Shown here: positions 1-6,461 of the stretch, in pieces | Layout of the letters: each line of letters opens with the position of its first letter | Numbering within the stretch: position 1 is the first letter of the stretch | Source: an uncultured Allobaculum sp. | GTDB lineage: Bacteria > Bacillota_I > Bacilli_A > Erysipelotrichales > Erysipelotrichaceae | Length of the DNA stretch: 19,309 nucleotides | Reading direction: 5' to 3' | Assembly: GCA_910577085.1 (NCBI GenBank) | Contig: CAJTLE010000046.1 | Location: forward strand, 1 to 19,309 | Position numbers and translations under genes: made by a program | The notes under the pieces: generated by a model | Seen by the model: only the letters and a program-made list of their open reading frames with translations | Databases searched by the model: none | What the model was told of the DNA's origin: nothing

Positions 1-142
1 TGTATTGATCCATTTCTTCCTGGTCAAACATGTAGTGTCCGCCAATAGAGCGATGGGCAGGCATTCCATCTTCAATCATTTTGTACAAGGTGTGCCTGGC
101 AACCCCGAGGTATTTGCAGGCTTGTGATGTCTTCATTCTCAT
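1..142 (-). CDS. Excisionase-type helix-turn-helix protein, partial (N-terminal 47 residues)
   Basis: Reading the minus strand from the ATG at 142 gives 47 residues, open to the window edge. They begin MRMKTSQACKYLGVARHTLY, followed by a GMPAHRSIGGHYMF stretch. This is the usual pattern of the small HTH_17/excisionase-like DNA-binding fold: a first helix, a recognition helix around GVARHTLYK, and a wing with an aromatic residue before an E-E-x-D-x-Y helix. Proteins of this type act as excisionases, as regulators in mobile elements, or as accessory genes beside restriction-modification systems. The rest of the gene lies outside the window, so I cannot choose between these. No clear Shine-Dalgarno precedes the ATG at 142 or the second in-frame ATG (residue 3). 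It is divergent from the broken gpmA gene. Confidence 0.6.
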   Translation of the reverse strand, partial: MRMKTSQACKYLGVARHTLYKMIEDGMPAHRSIGGHYMFDQEEMDQY

Positions 143-159
143 GTATTTATAATAACACA

Positions 160-176
160 TCTATATTCATTATAGA
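160..176 (-). promoter_or_regulatory. -10 box with overlapping inverted repeat upstream of the HTH gene
   Basis: TCTATA (160-165) and TATAGA (171-176) form a perfect 6-bp inverted repeat with a 5-bp centre. On the minus strand the right arm overlaps a perfect TATAAT (169-174), about 27 bp upstream of the HTH start codon. No good -35 box is seen at 16-18 bp. A symmetric site on the -10 box of a DNA-binding protein's own gene suggests autoregulation, but that is inference. Confidence 0.4.
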
Positions 177-206
177 CTGTTTTTTTCCTTAAAAACCCAA
201 TATAAC

Positions 207-734
207 CAACTGTTAAAATCCGTCGAAAAAACCTGGAAACTCAACGAACGCCATTATGGTGCCCTGCAGGGACTCAATAAGGCTGATACCGCAAAGAAAT
301 ATGGAGACGAACAGGTTAAAATCTGGCGCCGCTCTTTCGATGTTCTGCCGCCTGCATTAAGCCCGGATGATCCACGCGCCCCGCACAATCAGGAACACTA
401 TGCCAAAATCGATCCGGATGAACTGCCATTAACTGAATCCTTAAAGACAACCATCGAACGTGTCATTCCCTATTATGAAGAACACATCAAACCAGATATC
501 GAAAACGGTGAGCGGGTTATCATTGCAGCCCATGGCAACTCTTTGCGTGCTCTGGTGAAGTATCTGGATGGCATGAGCAATGAGGATGTCCTGAACCTTA
601 ATATTCCAACGGGAGTTCCGCTGGTTTATGAATTCGATGACGATATGAATGTTCTGCGTCATTACTATCTTGGTGATGCAGATGCCATCAAAGCCAAGAT
701 GGAAGCTGTCGCCAACCAGGGAAAAGCCAAATAG
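207..734 (+). pseudogene. gpmA: 2,3-bisphosphoglycerate-dependent phosphoglycerate mutase, 5'-truncated
   Basis: The frame ending at the stop codon 732-734 reads as dPGM (3-phosphoglycerate/2-phosphoglycerate interconversion in glycolysis) from about KSVEKTWKLNERHYGALQG at 216 to the typical C-terminus VANQGKAK. It keeps the catalytic Glu of NERHYG and the second catalytic His in AAHGNSLRALVKYL. The first ~75 residues of the family, including the LVRHGES phosphohistidine motif, are absent. Upstream, in-frame codons run through AT-rich sequence with no homology to an in-frame stop at 153-155, and no start codon with a ribosome site is present. The next in-frame ATG is at 543, far inside the fold. 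No frameshift explains this, because the missing part is not in the other frames. The product cannot be active as phosphoglycerate mutase. A strong terminator follows. Confidence 0.85.
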
Positions 735-795
735 ATCTTTTTTAGATTCGAATCAATACCTTTTCTGATTTATCTTTTCTGCTTTCTGAACAAAC

Positions 796-818
796 AGCCG
801 CCAAGCGCGGCTTTTTTT
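796..818 (+). terminator. Rho-independent terminator of gpmA
   Basis: AGCCGC (796-801) and GCGGCT (807-812) form a 6-bp GC-rich stem with a 5-nt loop, followed by seven T. Confidence 0.85.
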
Positions 819-929
819 GATTTCTGGATGTTTGATTTTCATTTGTATTTTTGGGGATCGATTTGGATGGGTGGATCAAACAGCAGGAATGCAAAAGAAT
901 TGGGAATGGAAATGAGAAAGAGCTGGAAA

Positions 930-956
930 TAAAAAAAGCACAGCTTTCACTGTGCT
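930..956 (-). terminator. Terminator of the fMet-Phe tRNA unit
   Basis: AGCACAG (937-943) and CTGTGCT (950-956) make a 7-bp stem with a 6-nt loop. The A-run at 931-937 becomes the T-tract on the minus strand. It lies 12 bp past the CCA end of tRNA-Phe. Confidence 0.85.
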
Positions 957-968
957 GAACTTTCAAAA

Positions 969-1044
969 TGGTGGTCTCTGTCGGAATCGAACCAACGACA
1001 CAAGGATTTTCAGTCCTTTGCTCTACCTACTGAGCTAAGAGACC
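969..1044 (-). tRNA. tRNA-Phe (GAA)
   Basis: A 76-nt cloverleaf including an encoded CCA (969-971). Acceptor GGTCTCT/AGAGACC, D-arm GCTC/GAGC, anticodon loop CTGAAAA in a perfect AAGGA/TCCTT stem, T-loop TTCGATT. All helices pair, with one G-U in the T-stem. It is the second gene of a two-tRNA transcript, 3 bp after tRNA-fMet. Confidence 0.97.
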
Positions 1045-1047
1045 ACA

Positions 1048-1124
<77 letters not shown>

Positions 1125-1136
1125 ATGTGCTTAATC

Positions 1137-1165
1137 ATATTAACTGATTCAGATTCAAAATGCAA
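1137..1165 (-). promoter_or_regulatory. Promoter of the fMet-Phe tRNA unit
   Basis: On the minus strand TTGCAT (1160-1165) is followed by 17 bp and TAATAT (1137-1142), ending 12 bp before the tRNA-fMet 5' end. The -35 region lies in the 15-mer TTTCTGCTTGCATTT (1158-1172), which is identical to that of the other tRNA promoter in the window. Confidence 0.8.
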
Positions 1166-1767
1166 GCAGAAATTTTTATTTTTTTCTGATTGATTTGAAT
1201 CAGCTTTCTGATGTCTGGATCAGAAGGCTTTGGAATCGGCCAGCGACTTGGCGCTTAGATATAATAACAGAACTCTTCGAAAAGGGAAGCCCGAATGCAA
1301 AATTTTTTCGAAAAAAGTTTTTGTTCGATATTCCGGCAGCACAATGGGATGAAAAGCCCGGAAGAACAGGATGGATTGAAACTCTGTCTGGAATGCTGGC
1401 TTCCTTATCAGGAAATGAAAATAGATCTGATGCTGGAAGCTGCTTAGAACATTGTTGAAAACATGAAATCACTTCGTGATTCTGTCACCCACCAGCCAAT
1501 GACGAAGAGGCTGCAGCGGAAGTTATTGAGAAATTTTTTTCTGACTGACGCTGCCTGAAACTCGAATGTTCAAATCCCTTCGATTCCTGATATACAGATC
1601 GACAGGCCGATAAAGCAGACCGGTTTCTTCAATTCAGTCTCTTGGCTTCTTTCATTCAGGGGGCCAGACTTGTTCAATTCAGGGGGGACCGATTCAGTTG
1701 GGCAGATCGGATCGATTTGGCAACAGAGGGATGGATCTCTCTGAAATCCAGTAAACGTTCGGACAGA
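1166..1767. other. Gene-poor stretch between the two tRNA units
   Basis: About 600 bp without a convincing gene. The short open frames (for example 1195-1458 plus, 1570-1788 minus) lack ribosome sites, match no family I recognise and are interrupted. Adjacent frames give protein-like strings that change frame around 1440-1480, which could mean a decayed gene, but I cannot name it. A set of imperfect TTCAATTCAGGGGG repeats lies at 1628-1697. Confidence 0.4.
1628..1697. repeat. Imperfect direct repeats containing TTCA(A)TTCAG
   Basis: TTCAATTCAG occurs at 1628-1637 and 1673-1682, and TTCATTCAG at 1651-1659. The latter two copies continue as GGGGGCCAGACTTG and GGGGGACCGATTCAG, about 22 bp apart. 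Repeated short blocks of this kind occur at the ends of some insertion sequences. No transposase is visible beside them, so an IS remnant is only a guess. Confidence 0.4.
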
Positions 1768-1768
1768 T

Positions 1769-1811
1769 AAAAAAGCGGAAGCATCCATAAAATGGAAACT
1801 TCCGCTTTTTT
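1769..1811. terminator. Bidirectional terminator-like hairpin
   Basis: AAAAAAGCGGAAG (1769-1781) and CTTCCGCTTTTTT (1799-1811) are a perfect 13-bp inverted repeat with a 17-nt loop, giving a T-tract on both strands. No intact gene ends here on either side, so it probably belonged to a lost gene or serves as a guard between the two tRNA units. Confidence 0.75.
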
Positions 1812-1967
1812 GGTTTCAATCGGGAAGACTCTGAAAGCTGACGAGCTACAATCAGCGATCAGAATCATCCTGATTAAACCAAAAATTAGAAATGCCCCGA
1901 ACAACAAGCCAAGACTTGTTGCCAGGAAGAGAGATGATCCCATAAATCATTTCTCTCATCGGCCCAC

Positions 1968-1992
1968 AAAAAAAATCCCAGTAATTGGGATT
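1968..1992 (-). terminator. Terminator of the Arg-Pro-Met-Ile2 tRNA unit
   Basis: AATCCCA (1974-1980) and TGGGATT (1986-1992) pair with a 5-nt loop. The A-run 1968-1975 is the T-tract on the minus strand. It starts 17 bp past the CCA end of the last tRNA. Confidence 0.85.
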
Positions 1993-2008
1993 AATTTTTG
2001 GTTTCAGT

Positions 2009-2085
2009 TGGTGGACCCTGCAGGATTCGAACCCGCGACCAACCGGTTATGAGCCGGCAGCTCTTACCAACTGCGCTAAGGGTCC
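2009..2085 (-). tRNA. tRNA-Ile2 (CAT anticodon, lysidine-modified)
   Basis: A 77-nt tRNA with encoded CCA, anticodon loop CTCATAA. I call it the AUA-reading isoleucine tRNA rather than Met because the acceptor has C4-G69 and C5-G68, the pairs recognised by TilS in the well-studied case, and because the next tRNA is a typical elongator Met. One D-stem pair is a G12-A23 mismatch (GCGC against GAGC). A tRNA-Met label cannot be excluded from sequence alone. Confidence 0.85.
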
Positions 2086-2086
2086 A

Positions 2087-2163
2087 TGGTGGCGGGAGTG
2101 AGACTCGAACTCACGACCTTCCGGGTATGAACCGGATGCTCTAGCCAACTAAGCTATCCAGCC
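2087..2163 (-). tRNA. Elongator tRNA-Met (CAT)
   Basis: A 77-nt tRNA with encoded CCA, anticodon loop TTCATAC in a TCCGG/CCGGA stem, close to the Bacillota elongator Met pattern. The acceptor stem GGCTGGA/TCCCGCC has a U4-C69 mismatch; GGCGGGA would pair fully. The other arms pair well. It is separated by one base from tRNA-Ile2. Confidence 0.93.
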
Positions 2164-2175
2164 AGAAATAAAAAA

Positions 2176-2252
2176 TGGTCGGGACGACAGGATTCGAACC
2201 TGCGACCCCCTGGTCCCAAACCAGGTGCACTACCAAGCTGTGCTACGTCCCG
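2176..2252 (-). tRNA. tRNA-Pro (TGG)
   Basis: A 77-nt tRNA with encoded CCA. Acceptor CGGGACG/CGTCCCG, anticodon loop TTTGGGA in a CCTGG/CCAGG stem, T-loop TTCGAAT. Helices pair, with one G-U. It reads CCA, the dominant proline codon in the neighbouring tldD-sseB genes. Confidence 0.97.
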
Positions 2253-2262
2253 ACTTATAAAA

Positions 2263-2339
<77 letters not shown>

Positions 2340-2358
2340 ATGCTTCAATTGTTTTTCC

Positions 2359-2387
2359 ATCTTACTCGTTTCCATTTGGAAATGCAA
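2359..2387 (-). promoter_or_regulatory. Promoter of the Arg-Pro-Met-Ile2 tRNA unit
   Basis: On the minus strand TTGCAT (2382-2387), 17 bp, TAAGAT (2359-2364), 19 bp before tRNA-Arg. The 15-mer TTTCTGCTTGCATTT (2380-2394) is identical to that of the fMet-Phe promoter. Confidence 0.8.
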
Positions 2388-2617
2388 GCAGAAACTTAAG
2401 AAAATTTATGGCTTGAATTTTGAAGAAAACGAAGATGAATGCAGTTGTCTGATCCGAACTGACGTCCGTCTCAAGCAACACGGAATTTATACCACATCTG
2501 CCGCCCAAAAGGAAAGCGAAACTCTTCAAAAATTTAATTTTTTTCTGTGGCTATGTTTAACTACTCAGAAAAGGGAATGATATCGTTATCGCGGCCTGCT
2601 ATGGATTATATGAAGGA

Positions 2618-2648
2618 TTTGCTATACTTAGAGATTAGAATGAGGTGA
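2618..2648 (+). promoter_or_regulatory. Extended -10 promoter and ribosome site of the tldD operon
   Basis: TGC-TATACT (TATACT at 2623-2628) is an extended -10 element. No good -35 is seen, which fits the extended type. AGGTGA (2643-2648) lies 4 bp before the ATG at 2653, so the leader is very short. Confidence 0.6.
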
Positions 2649-2652
2649 AAAA

Positions 2653-4047
2653 ATGCTCAGTAAAAAACAACTCGAATCTTTGCTGACGCTGGCCATGAAA
2701 TCCAAGGCTGACTTCGCAGAGATTTTTGAAGAAGAAACGAAAAGCGAATCCATCTCCATGGTGAATGACGATGTAGAAGATATTAACCGCACTGTCAGAG
2801 CCGGAGCGGGTATTCGTCTTTATAAAGGCAACTCATCTGTTTACGGCTACACCAATGAAATGGATGAACAGTCACTCGAAGAGATCATCAACGATCTGCG
2901 CGATGCGATTGGTAAAGAAGAAGATGGACCAGTCATTGTTCTCAATGAAAAAACAATGGCTGAAAACATCTCTCCAGTCGAAATTGACCCTTTCGAAAGT
3001 GAAGATGAAGTCAAGATCGGCATGATCAGTGAAGCCATCAAAGGTGCCCGTGATGCAGGCGAAAAGATCTTCAAGGCAACCGCCGGCCTTTCCAGTATCC
3101 ATCAGGAAGTCCAGATTGCCAACACAGAAGGCCTGTTCAAAGGTGACGTACGCAAACGTTCCCGTTTACGCGTCTCTGCATTTGCCAAAGAAGGAACCAA
3201 TGTCCAGTCTTCTGGTTCAGCACCAGGCGCCAGCCAGGGTCTTGAATACTTTGTCGGCGAACATGCGCCATACAAAGCGGGTCAGGAAGCGGCCCGCGTG
3301 GCTCAGGTGCTCTTACGGGCCAAGAAAGCGCCAAGCGGTGTAATGCCAGTCATTATCGACAATGGTTTTGGCGGTGTTATTTTCCACGAATCCTGCGGTC
3401 ACTCTCTGGAAGCAACCGCTGTTGCCAAAAATATGTCGGTCTTTGCCAATAAGAAAGGCGAAATGATCGCTTCTGAAAAAGTAACGGCCTACGACGATGG
3501 CACAATGCCAGGCGAGTGGGGCTCTCAGAATATGGATGACGAGGGCAATCCACAGCAGAAACGAGTCCTGATCAAGGATGGTGTCTTAACGCAGTACATG
3601 GTTGACCGTCTCAACGGCCGGCGCATGAACACTCCATCTTCCGGATCGGGTCGTCGTGAATCCTATAAATATGAACCAACCAGCCGTATGAGCAATACCT
3701 TCATTGCCCCAGGCACGGATAAAAAAGAAGATATGTTCAAAGACATCAAGTTTGGTCTTTACTGCAAGTCGATGGGCGGTGGATCCGTCAATCCAAATAC
3801 CGGTGAATTCAACTTTGGTGTCAACGAAGGCTATCTGATTGAAGATGGCAAAGTCACAGATCCAGTCATCGGCGCCATGTTAATTGGCAGCGGAGCTGAA
3901 ATTCTGAAAAATATCGATATGGTTTCCGATAACCTGGAACTGGCTCAGGGTATGTGCGGATCCGCTTCCGGTTCCGTTCCAACCAACGTCGGCCAGCCGG
4001 CAATCCGGGTTAAATCCATCACCGTAGGAGGCACTGATCATGAATAA
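2653..4047 (+). CDS. tldD: TldD metalloprotease subunit
   Basis: 464 residues, the usual TldD length. TldD and TldE form a heterodimeric zinc protease of the cytoplasm that degrades unfolded peptides; in enterobacteria it matures microcin B17 and degrades the antitoxin CcdA. The family's HExxxH motif is present as HESCGH (His245, Glu246, His250) in the string IIDNGFGGVIFHESCGH, and the C-terminal GMCGSASGSVPTNVGQPAIRV region carries the third ligand Cys435. The N-terminal half (1-220) is the mixed alpha/beta domain typical of the family. The start is fixed by AGGTGA just upstream. Its end overlaps the start of tldE by 8 bp, so translation is probably coupled. Proline is nearly always CCA, a bias shared with the next two genes. 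The natural substrate here is unknown. Confidence 0.95.
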   Translation: MLSKKQLESLLTLAMKSKADFAEIFEEETKSESISMVNDDVEDINRTVRAGAGIRLYKGNSSVYGYTNEMDEQSLEEIINDLRDAIGKEEDGPVIVLNEKTMAENISPVEIDPFESEDEVKIGMISEAIKGARDAGEKIFKATAGLSSIHQEVQIANTEGLFKGDVRKRSRLRVSAFAKEGTNVQSSGSAPGASQGLEYFVGEHAPYKAGQEAARVAQVLLRAKKAPSGVMPVIIDNGFGGVIFHESCGHSLEATAVAKNMSVFANKKGEMIASEKVTAYDDGTMPGEWGSQNMDDEGNPQQKRVLIKDGVLTQYMVDRLNGRRMNTPSSGSGRRESYKYEPTSRMSNTFIAPGTDKKEDMFKDIKFGLYCKSMGGGSVNPNTGEFNFGVNEGYLIEDGKVTDPVIGAMLIGSGAEILKNIDMVSDNLELAQGMCGSASGSVPTNVGQPAIRVKSITVGGTDHE

Positions 4048-5365
4048 GCAGCAATGGATCGATCGCGCCAGAGAATTAGGAATTGAAGGTCTGGAAATTA
4101 CCCAGGTCAAATCCCGTTCGCGCGAAATGAACTGGTTTGAAGGCCAGCTCGACTCTTTTGTCACTTCCCGAGTTCTGTCCACTTCGCTGCGCGCTCTGAT
4201 CGGCGGCAAGATCGTTTCGACTTCTCTTGAAAAAGTGGAAGACGAAAAAATGGATGAAGTCCTCAATCAGCTGATTACAGCGGCTAAAGAAGTCTCTGAA
4301 TCGGAAAAAGATATCTTCGTCGGCCCAATGGAAACCGAAGAAGTGAAATCGACCAAACACTGGATCGAACCAGATTCGGCCCAGATTCTTGAAGTGCTCT
4401 CTTCGGTCGAAAAGAAGCTGAAAGCTGCAGACGAGCGCGTACGCATGGTCAACCAGGTCGCTTTTGAAAGTTCCAGTACGTCCAGTGAACTGACAAACTC
4501 CTTAGGCGTCAATGTACAGGATCAGTCCGGCATGCAGGCCATTGCAGCGCTGATCACCATGGTGGATGGCGAAGATCTGCGTGATGGCTATCTGGTCAAG
4601 CTGATCGAAAATCTCGACGACTTTGATCAGGATGCATTTGTCGAAGAATTGATTGAAAAAGTTTCTTCCCATCTGCATGCCCGTTCGATGGGCAGCGTGC
4701 TTTGTCCGGTCATCTTCAACAATGAGACGATGTCCACTTTATTCAGCTGTTTTTCCGGCATGTTCAGCGGCTCGCTGATCGCCAAAGGCATCTCTCCACT
4801 GACAGACAAACTGCACGAGAAAATCTTCTCCGATAAAATTACAATCATCGATGATCCTCGCAATCAGGATGCACTGTTCTTACAGAACTATGATGATGAA
4901 GGTCATCCAACGTACACAAAAACTGTTGTGGATCATGGTGTGTTTGAAACCATTCTGCACAACACCAAATCCGCTTTAAAAATGAACACCGAATCGACCG
5001 GAAACGGCTTCAAGAGCGGCGCCGGTGCAACCGACGTTTCTCCAATGAACCTGTACATCCAGCCAGGCGATGAAAGTATGGACCAGCTCATTGAACAGAT
5101 GGGCAATGGAGTCATCATCACCGATCTTGGCGGCATGCACGCCGGTGTCGATTTTGTCAGCACCAACTTCTCCTTACAGGCTCAGGGCTACCTGGTTGAA
5201 AACGGCAAGAAGGTTCGTCCGCTGACCCTGATTACAGTTGCCGGAAACTTCATCGAACTGATGAACAATGTCGTCGCTGTTGGCAACAATCTGAAATGGG
5301 AAACCCGCAATGTCTGCGCCCCAGCCATTCTCTTTAAAGAAGTTTCAATTGGAGGAAATGAATAA
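4040..5365 (+). CDS. pmbA: TldE/PmbA protease subunit
   Basis: 441 residues, homologous to TldD but without the HExxxH motif, as expected for the partner subunit that shapes the channel without binding zinc. Recognisable family stretches are VKSRSREMNWFEGQLDSF near the N-terminus and GNGVIITDLGGMHAGVDFVS followed by NFSLQAQGYLVENGKKV near residues 355-395. The C-terminus GNNLKWETRNVCAPAILFKE is typical. The ATG lies inside the end of tldD, behind the GGAGG at 4027-4031, and the next gene starts 2 bp after its stop. It should be co-produced with TldD in roughly equal amounts. Confidence 0.94.
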   Translation: MNKQQWIDRARELGIEGLEITQVKSRSREMNWFEGQLDSFVTSRVLSTSLRALIGGKIVSTSLEKVEDEKMDEVLNQLITAAKEVSESEKDIFVGPMETEEVKSTKHWIEPDSAQILEVLSSVEKKLKAADERVRMVNQVAFESSSTSSELTNSLGVNVQDQSGMQAIAALITMVDGEDLRDGYLVKLIENLDDFDQDAFVEELIEKVSSHLHARSMGSVLCPVIFNNETMSTLFSCFSGMFSGSLIAKGISPLTDKLHEKIFSDKITIIDDPRNQDALFLQNYDDEGHPTYTKTVVDHGVFETILHNTKSALKMNTESTGNGFKSGAGATDVSPMNLYIQPGDESMDQLIEQMGNGVIITDLGGMHAGVDFVSTNFSLQAQGYLVENGKKVRPLTLITVAGNFIELMNNVVAVGNNLKWETRNVCAPAILFKEVSIGGNE

Positions 5366-5367
5366 AC

Positions 5368-6165
5368 ATGGAATTTGCGTTTGATAACGATATTCTGCGT
5401 AAGGCATTGGAAAACTTCCGCGCCGACAGCAGTGATGAAAACCTCGTCAAGGCCGCTCAGGCGCTTGTCGATACAAAAATTATGATCCCGGCCAAATGGG
5501 ACAAAGAACCAACAACAGATGAAGAGGGCAAAATGCACTTCAGCCCGGATACAAAAGTCGCCCCAATGGTTGTCACCAACGAAAACGGCGTTCGTCTGTT
5601 CCCATTCTTTACTTCTGTTGAAGAAGTGAAAAAACTGTATGGCGAAAAAGGTACCAACTGCGTTGTGATGAGCATGGATCAGTACATGCCAATGCTTTTA
5701 AAAGCGAAAAAAGACATCACCGGTGTTGTCGTTGACCCAGCTGGTGCGGATGTGCCATTCCCAACTGAATTCATTCAGAATTTCTTAAAAGCTTACCGTT
5801 CCCCACTGCGTCAGCAGGAAATCAACAGCGGTCAGAATCTGTACCTGAGAAATCCGGAAGGCGATCTGCAGGATATGGAAGCAGCCCTGATTTCCGGTGG
5901 ATTCCACGATCCAGCCATCGAAGCAATCTATCTCAAAGAACGTCTGGAAACAGATAAACCTGTCGAAAAACCAGAAGATGCCAAAGTGCACTGGTTTATC
6001 CTGGTGGATGCAGCTGAAAAAGATACCGGCATCTTTACCCGCTTAAGCGAACTGATCAAACCAGCCGCTGGCGGAAAAGATATCGAATTCATGTTTGCGG
6101 ACACCAAACTGGGCCGTGACATCAAAAAGACTTCTCAGCCAATCTACACCAAGATGTTCCACTAA
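5368..6165 (+). CDS. SseB-like protein
   Basis: 265 residues with the two-part layout of the SseB (enhanced serine sensitivity) family. An N-terminal domain at about 20-130 includes KVAPMVVTNENGVRLFPFFTS, and a C-terminal domain at about 140-265 contains the IEAIYLKERL and VHWFILVDAAEK strings. SseB proteins are small cytoplasmic proteins without a defined enzymatic role; E. coli SseB is linked to serine sensitivity. There is no signal peptide or membrane helix. The gene follows tldE by 2 bp, with the GGAGG ribosome site inside the tldE end, so it is the third gene of the operon. A strong terminator closes the unit. A functional link to the TldD/E protease is suggested only by position. Confidence 0.8.
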   Translation: MEFAFDNDILRKALENFRADSSDENLVKAAQALVDTKIMIPAKWDKEPTTDEEGKMHFSPDTKVAPMVVTNENGVRLFPFFTSVEEVKKLYGEKGTNCVVMSMDQYMPMLLKAKKDITGVVVDPAGADVPFPTEFIQNFLKAYRSPLRQQEINSGQNLYLRNPEGDLQDMEAALISGGFHDPAIEAIYLKERLETDKPVEKPEDAKVHWFILVDAAEKDTGIFTRLSELIKPAAGGKDIEFMFADTKLGRDIKKTSQPIYTKMFH

Positions 6166-6204
6166 GATCAAATCGCTCTGAACCATCAAAACGATTGAAC
6201 ATTC

Positions 6205-6240
6205 AGTCTCTGCTCCTGTAGGGGAGTGGAGACTTTTTTT
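6205..6240 (+). terminator. Terminator of the tldD-tldE-sseB operon
   Basis: A 12-bp stem with two G-U pairs (6205-6216 with 6223-6234, arms AGTCTCTGCTCC and GGAGTGGAGACT), 6-nt loop, then seven T. Confidence 0.93.
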
Positions 6241-6332
6241 GAAAGATCCGATGCAAATCAAAGATCACATCGCAAAAAACGATTTACATCTATAAAGGAA
6301 GAAATTCTGGAGAACTGGAAAATTCGCGGCTT

Positions 6333-6374
6333 CAGAATCGAAACACCAGAATCGAAGGATCAGAATCGAAAATC
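6333..6374 (+). repeat. Three tandem 14-bp units upstream of cca
   Basis: CAGAATCGAA begins at 6333, 6347 and 6361, each followed by four variable bases (ACAC, GGAT, AATC). A degenerate fourth unit starts CAGAAA at 6375. It lies in the 220-bp purine-rich spacer before cca, where I see no gene and no clear promoter. Confidence 0.85.
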
Positions 6375-6461
6375 CAGAAAGATTCAACGAACAAACCGCT
6401 GTCAACTCAAAGACCGAAACTTTGCAGCCAGACAGCGTACCGATAAAAAGGAGTGGGATTC

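Noticed and set aside
543..734. A separate 63-residue protein starting at ATG 543
   Set aside because: It is simply the C-terminal part of the phosphoglycerate mutase frame; homology extends upstream to about 216.
1674..1943. Minus-strand 89-residue membrane protein
   Set aside because: Its first part is hydrophobic and has GAGAGA upstream, but the frame runs through the terminator hairpin at 1769-1811 and the repeats, so it is not an intact gene; kept only as part of a finding.
2847..3343. Several open frames opposite or out of phase within tldD
   Set aside because: They overlap an unambiguous full-length TldD and show no family features or ribosome sites.
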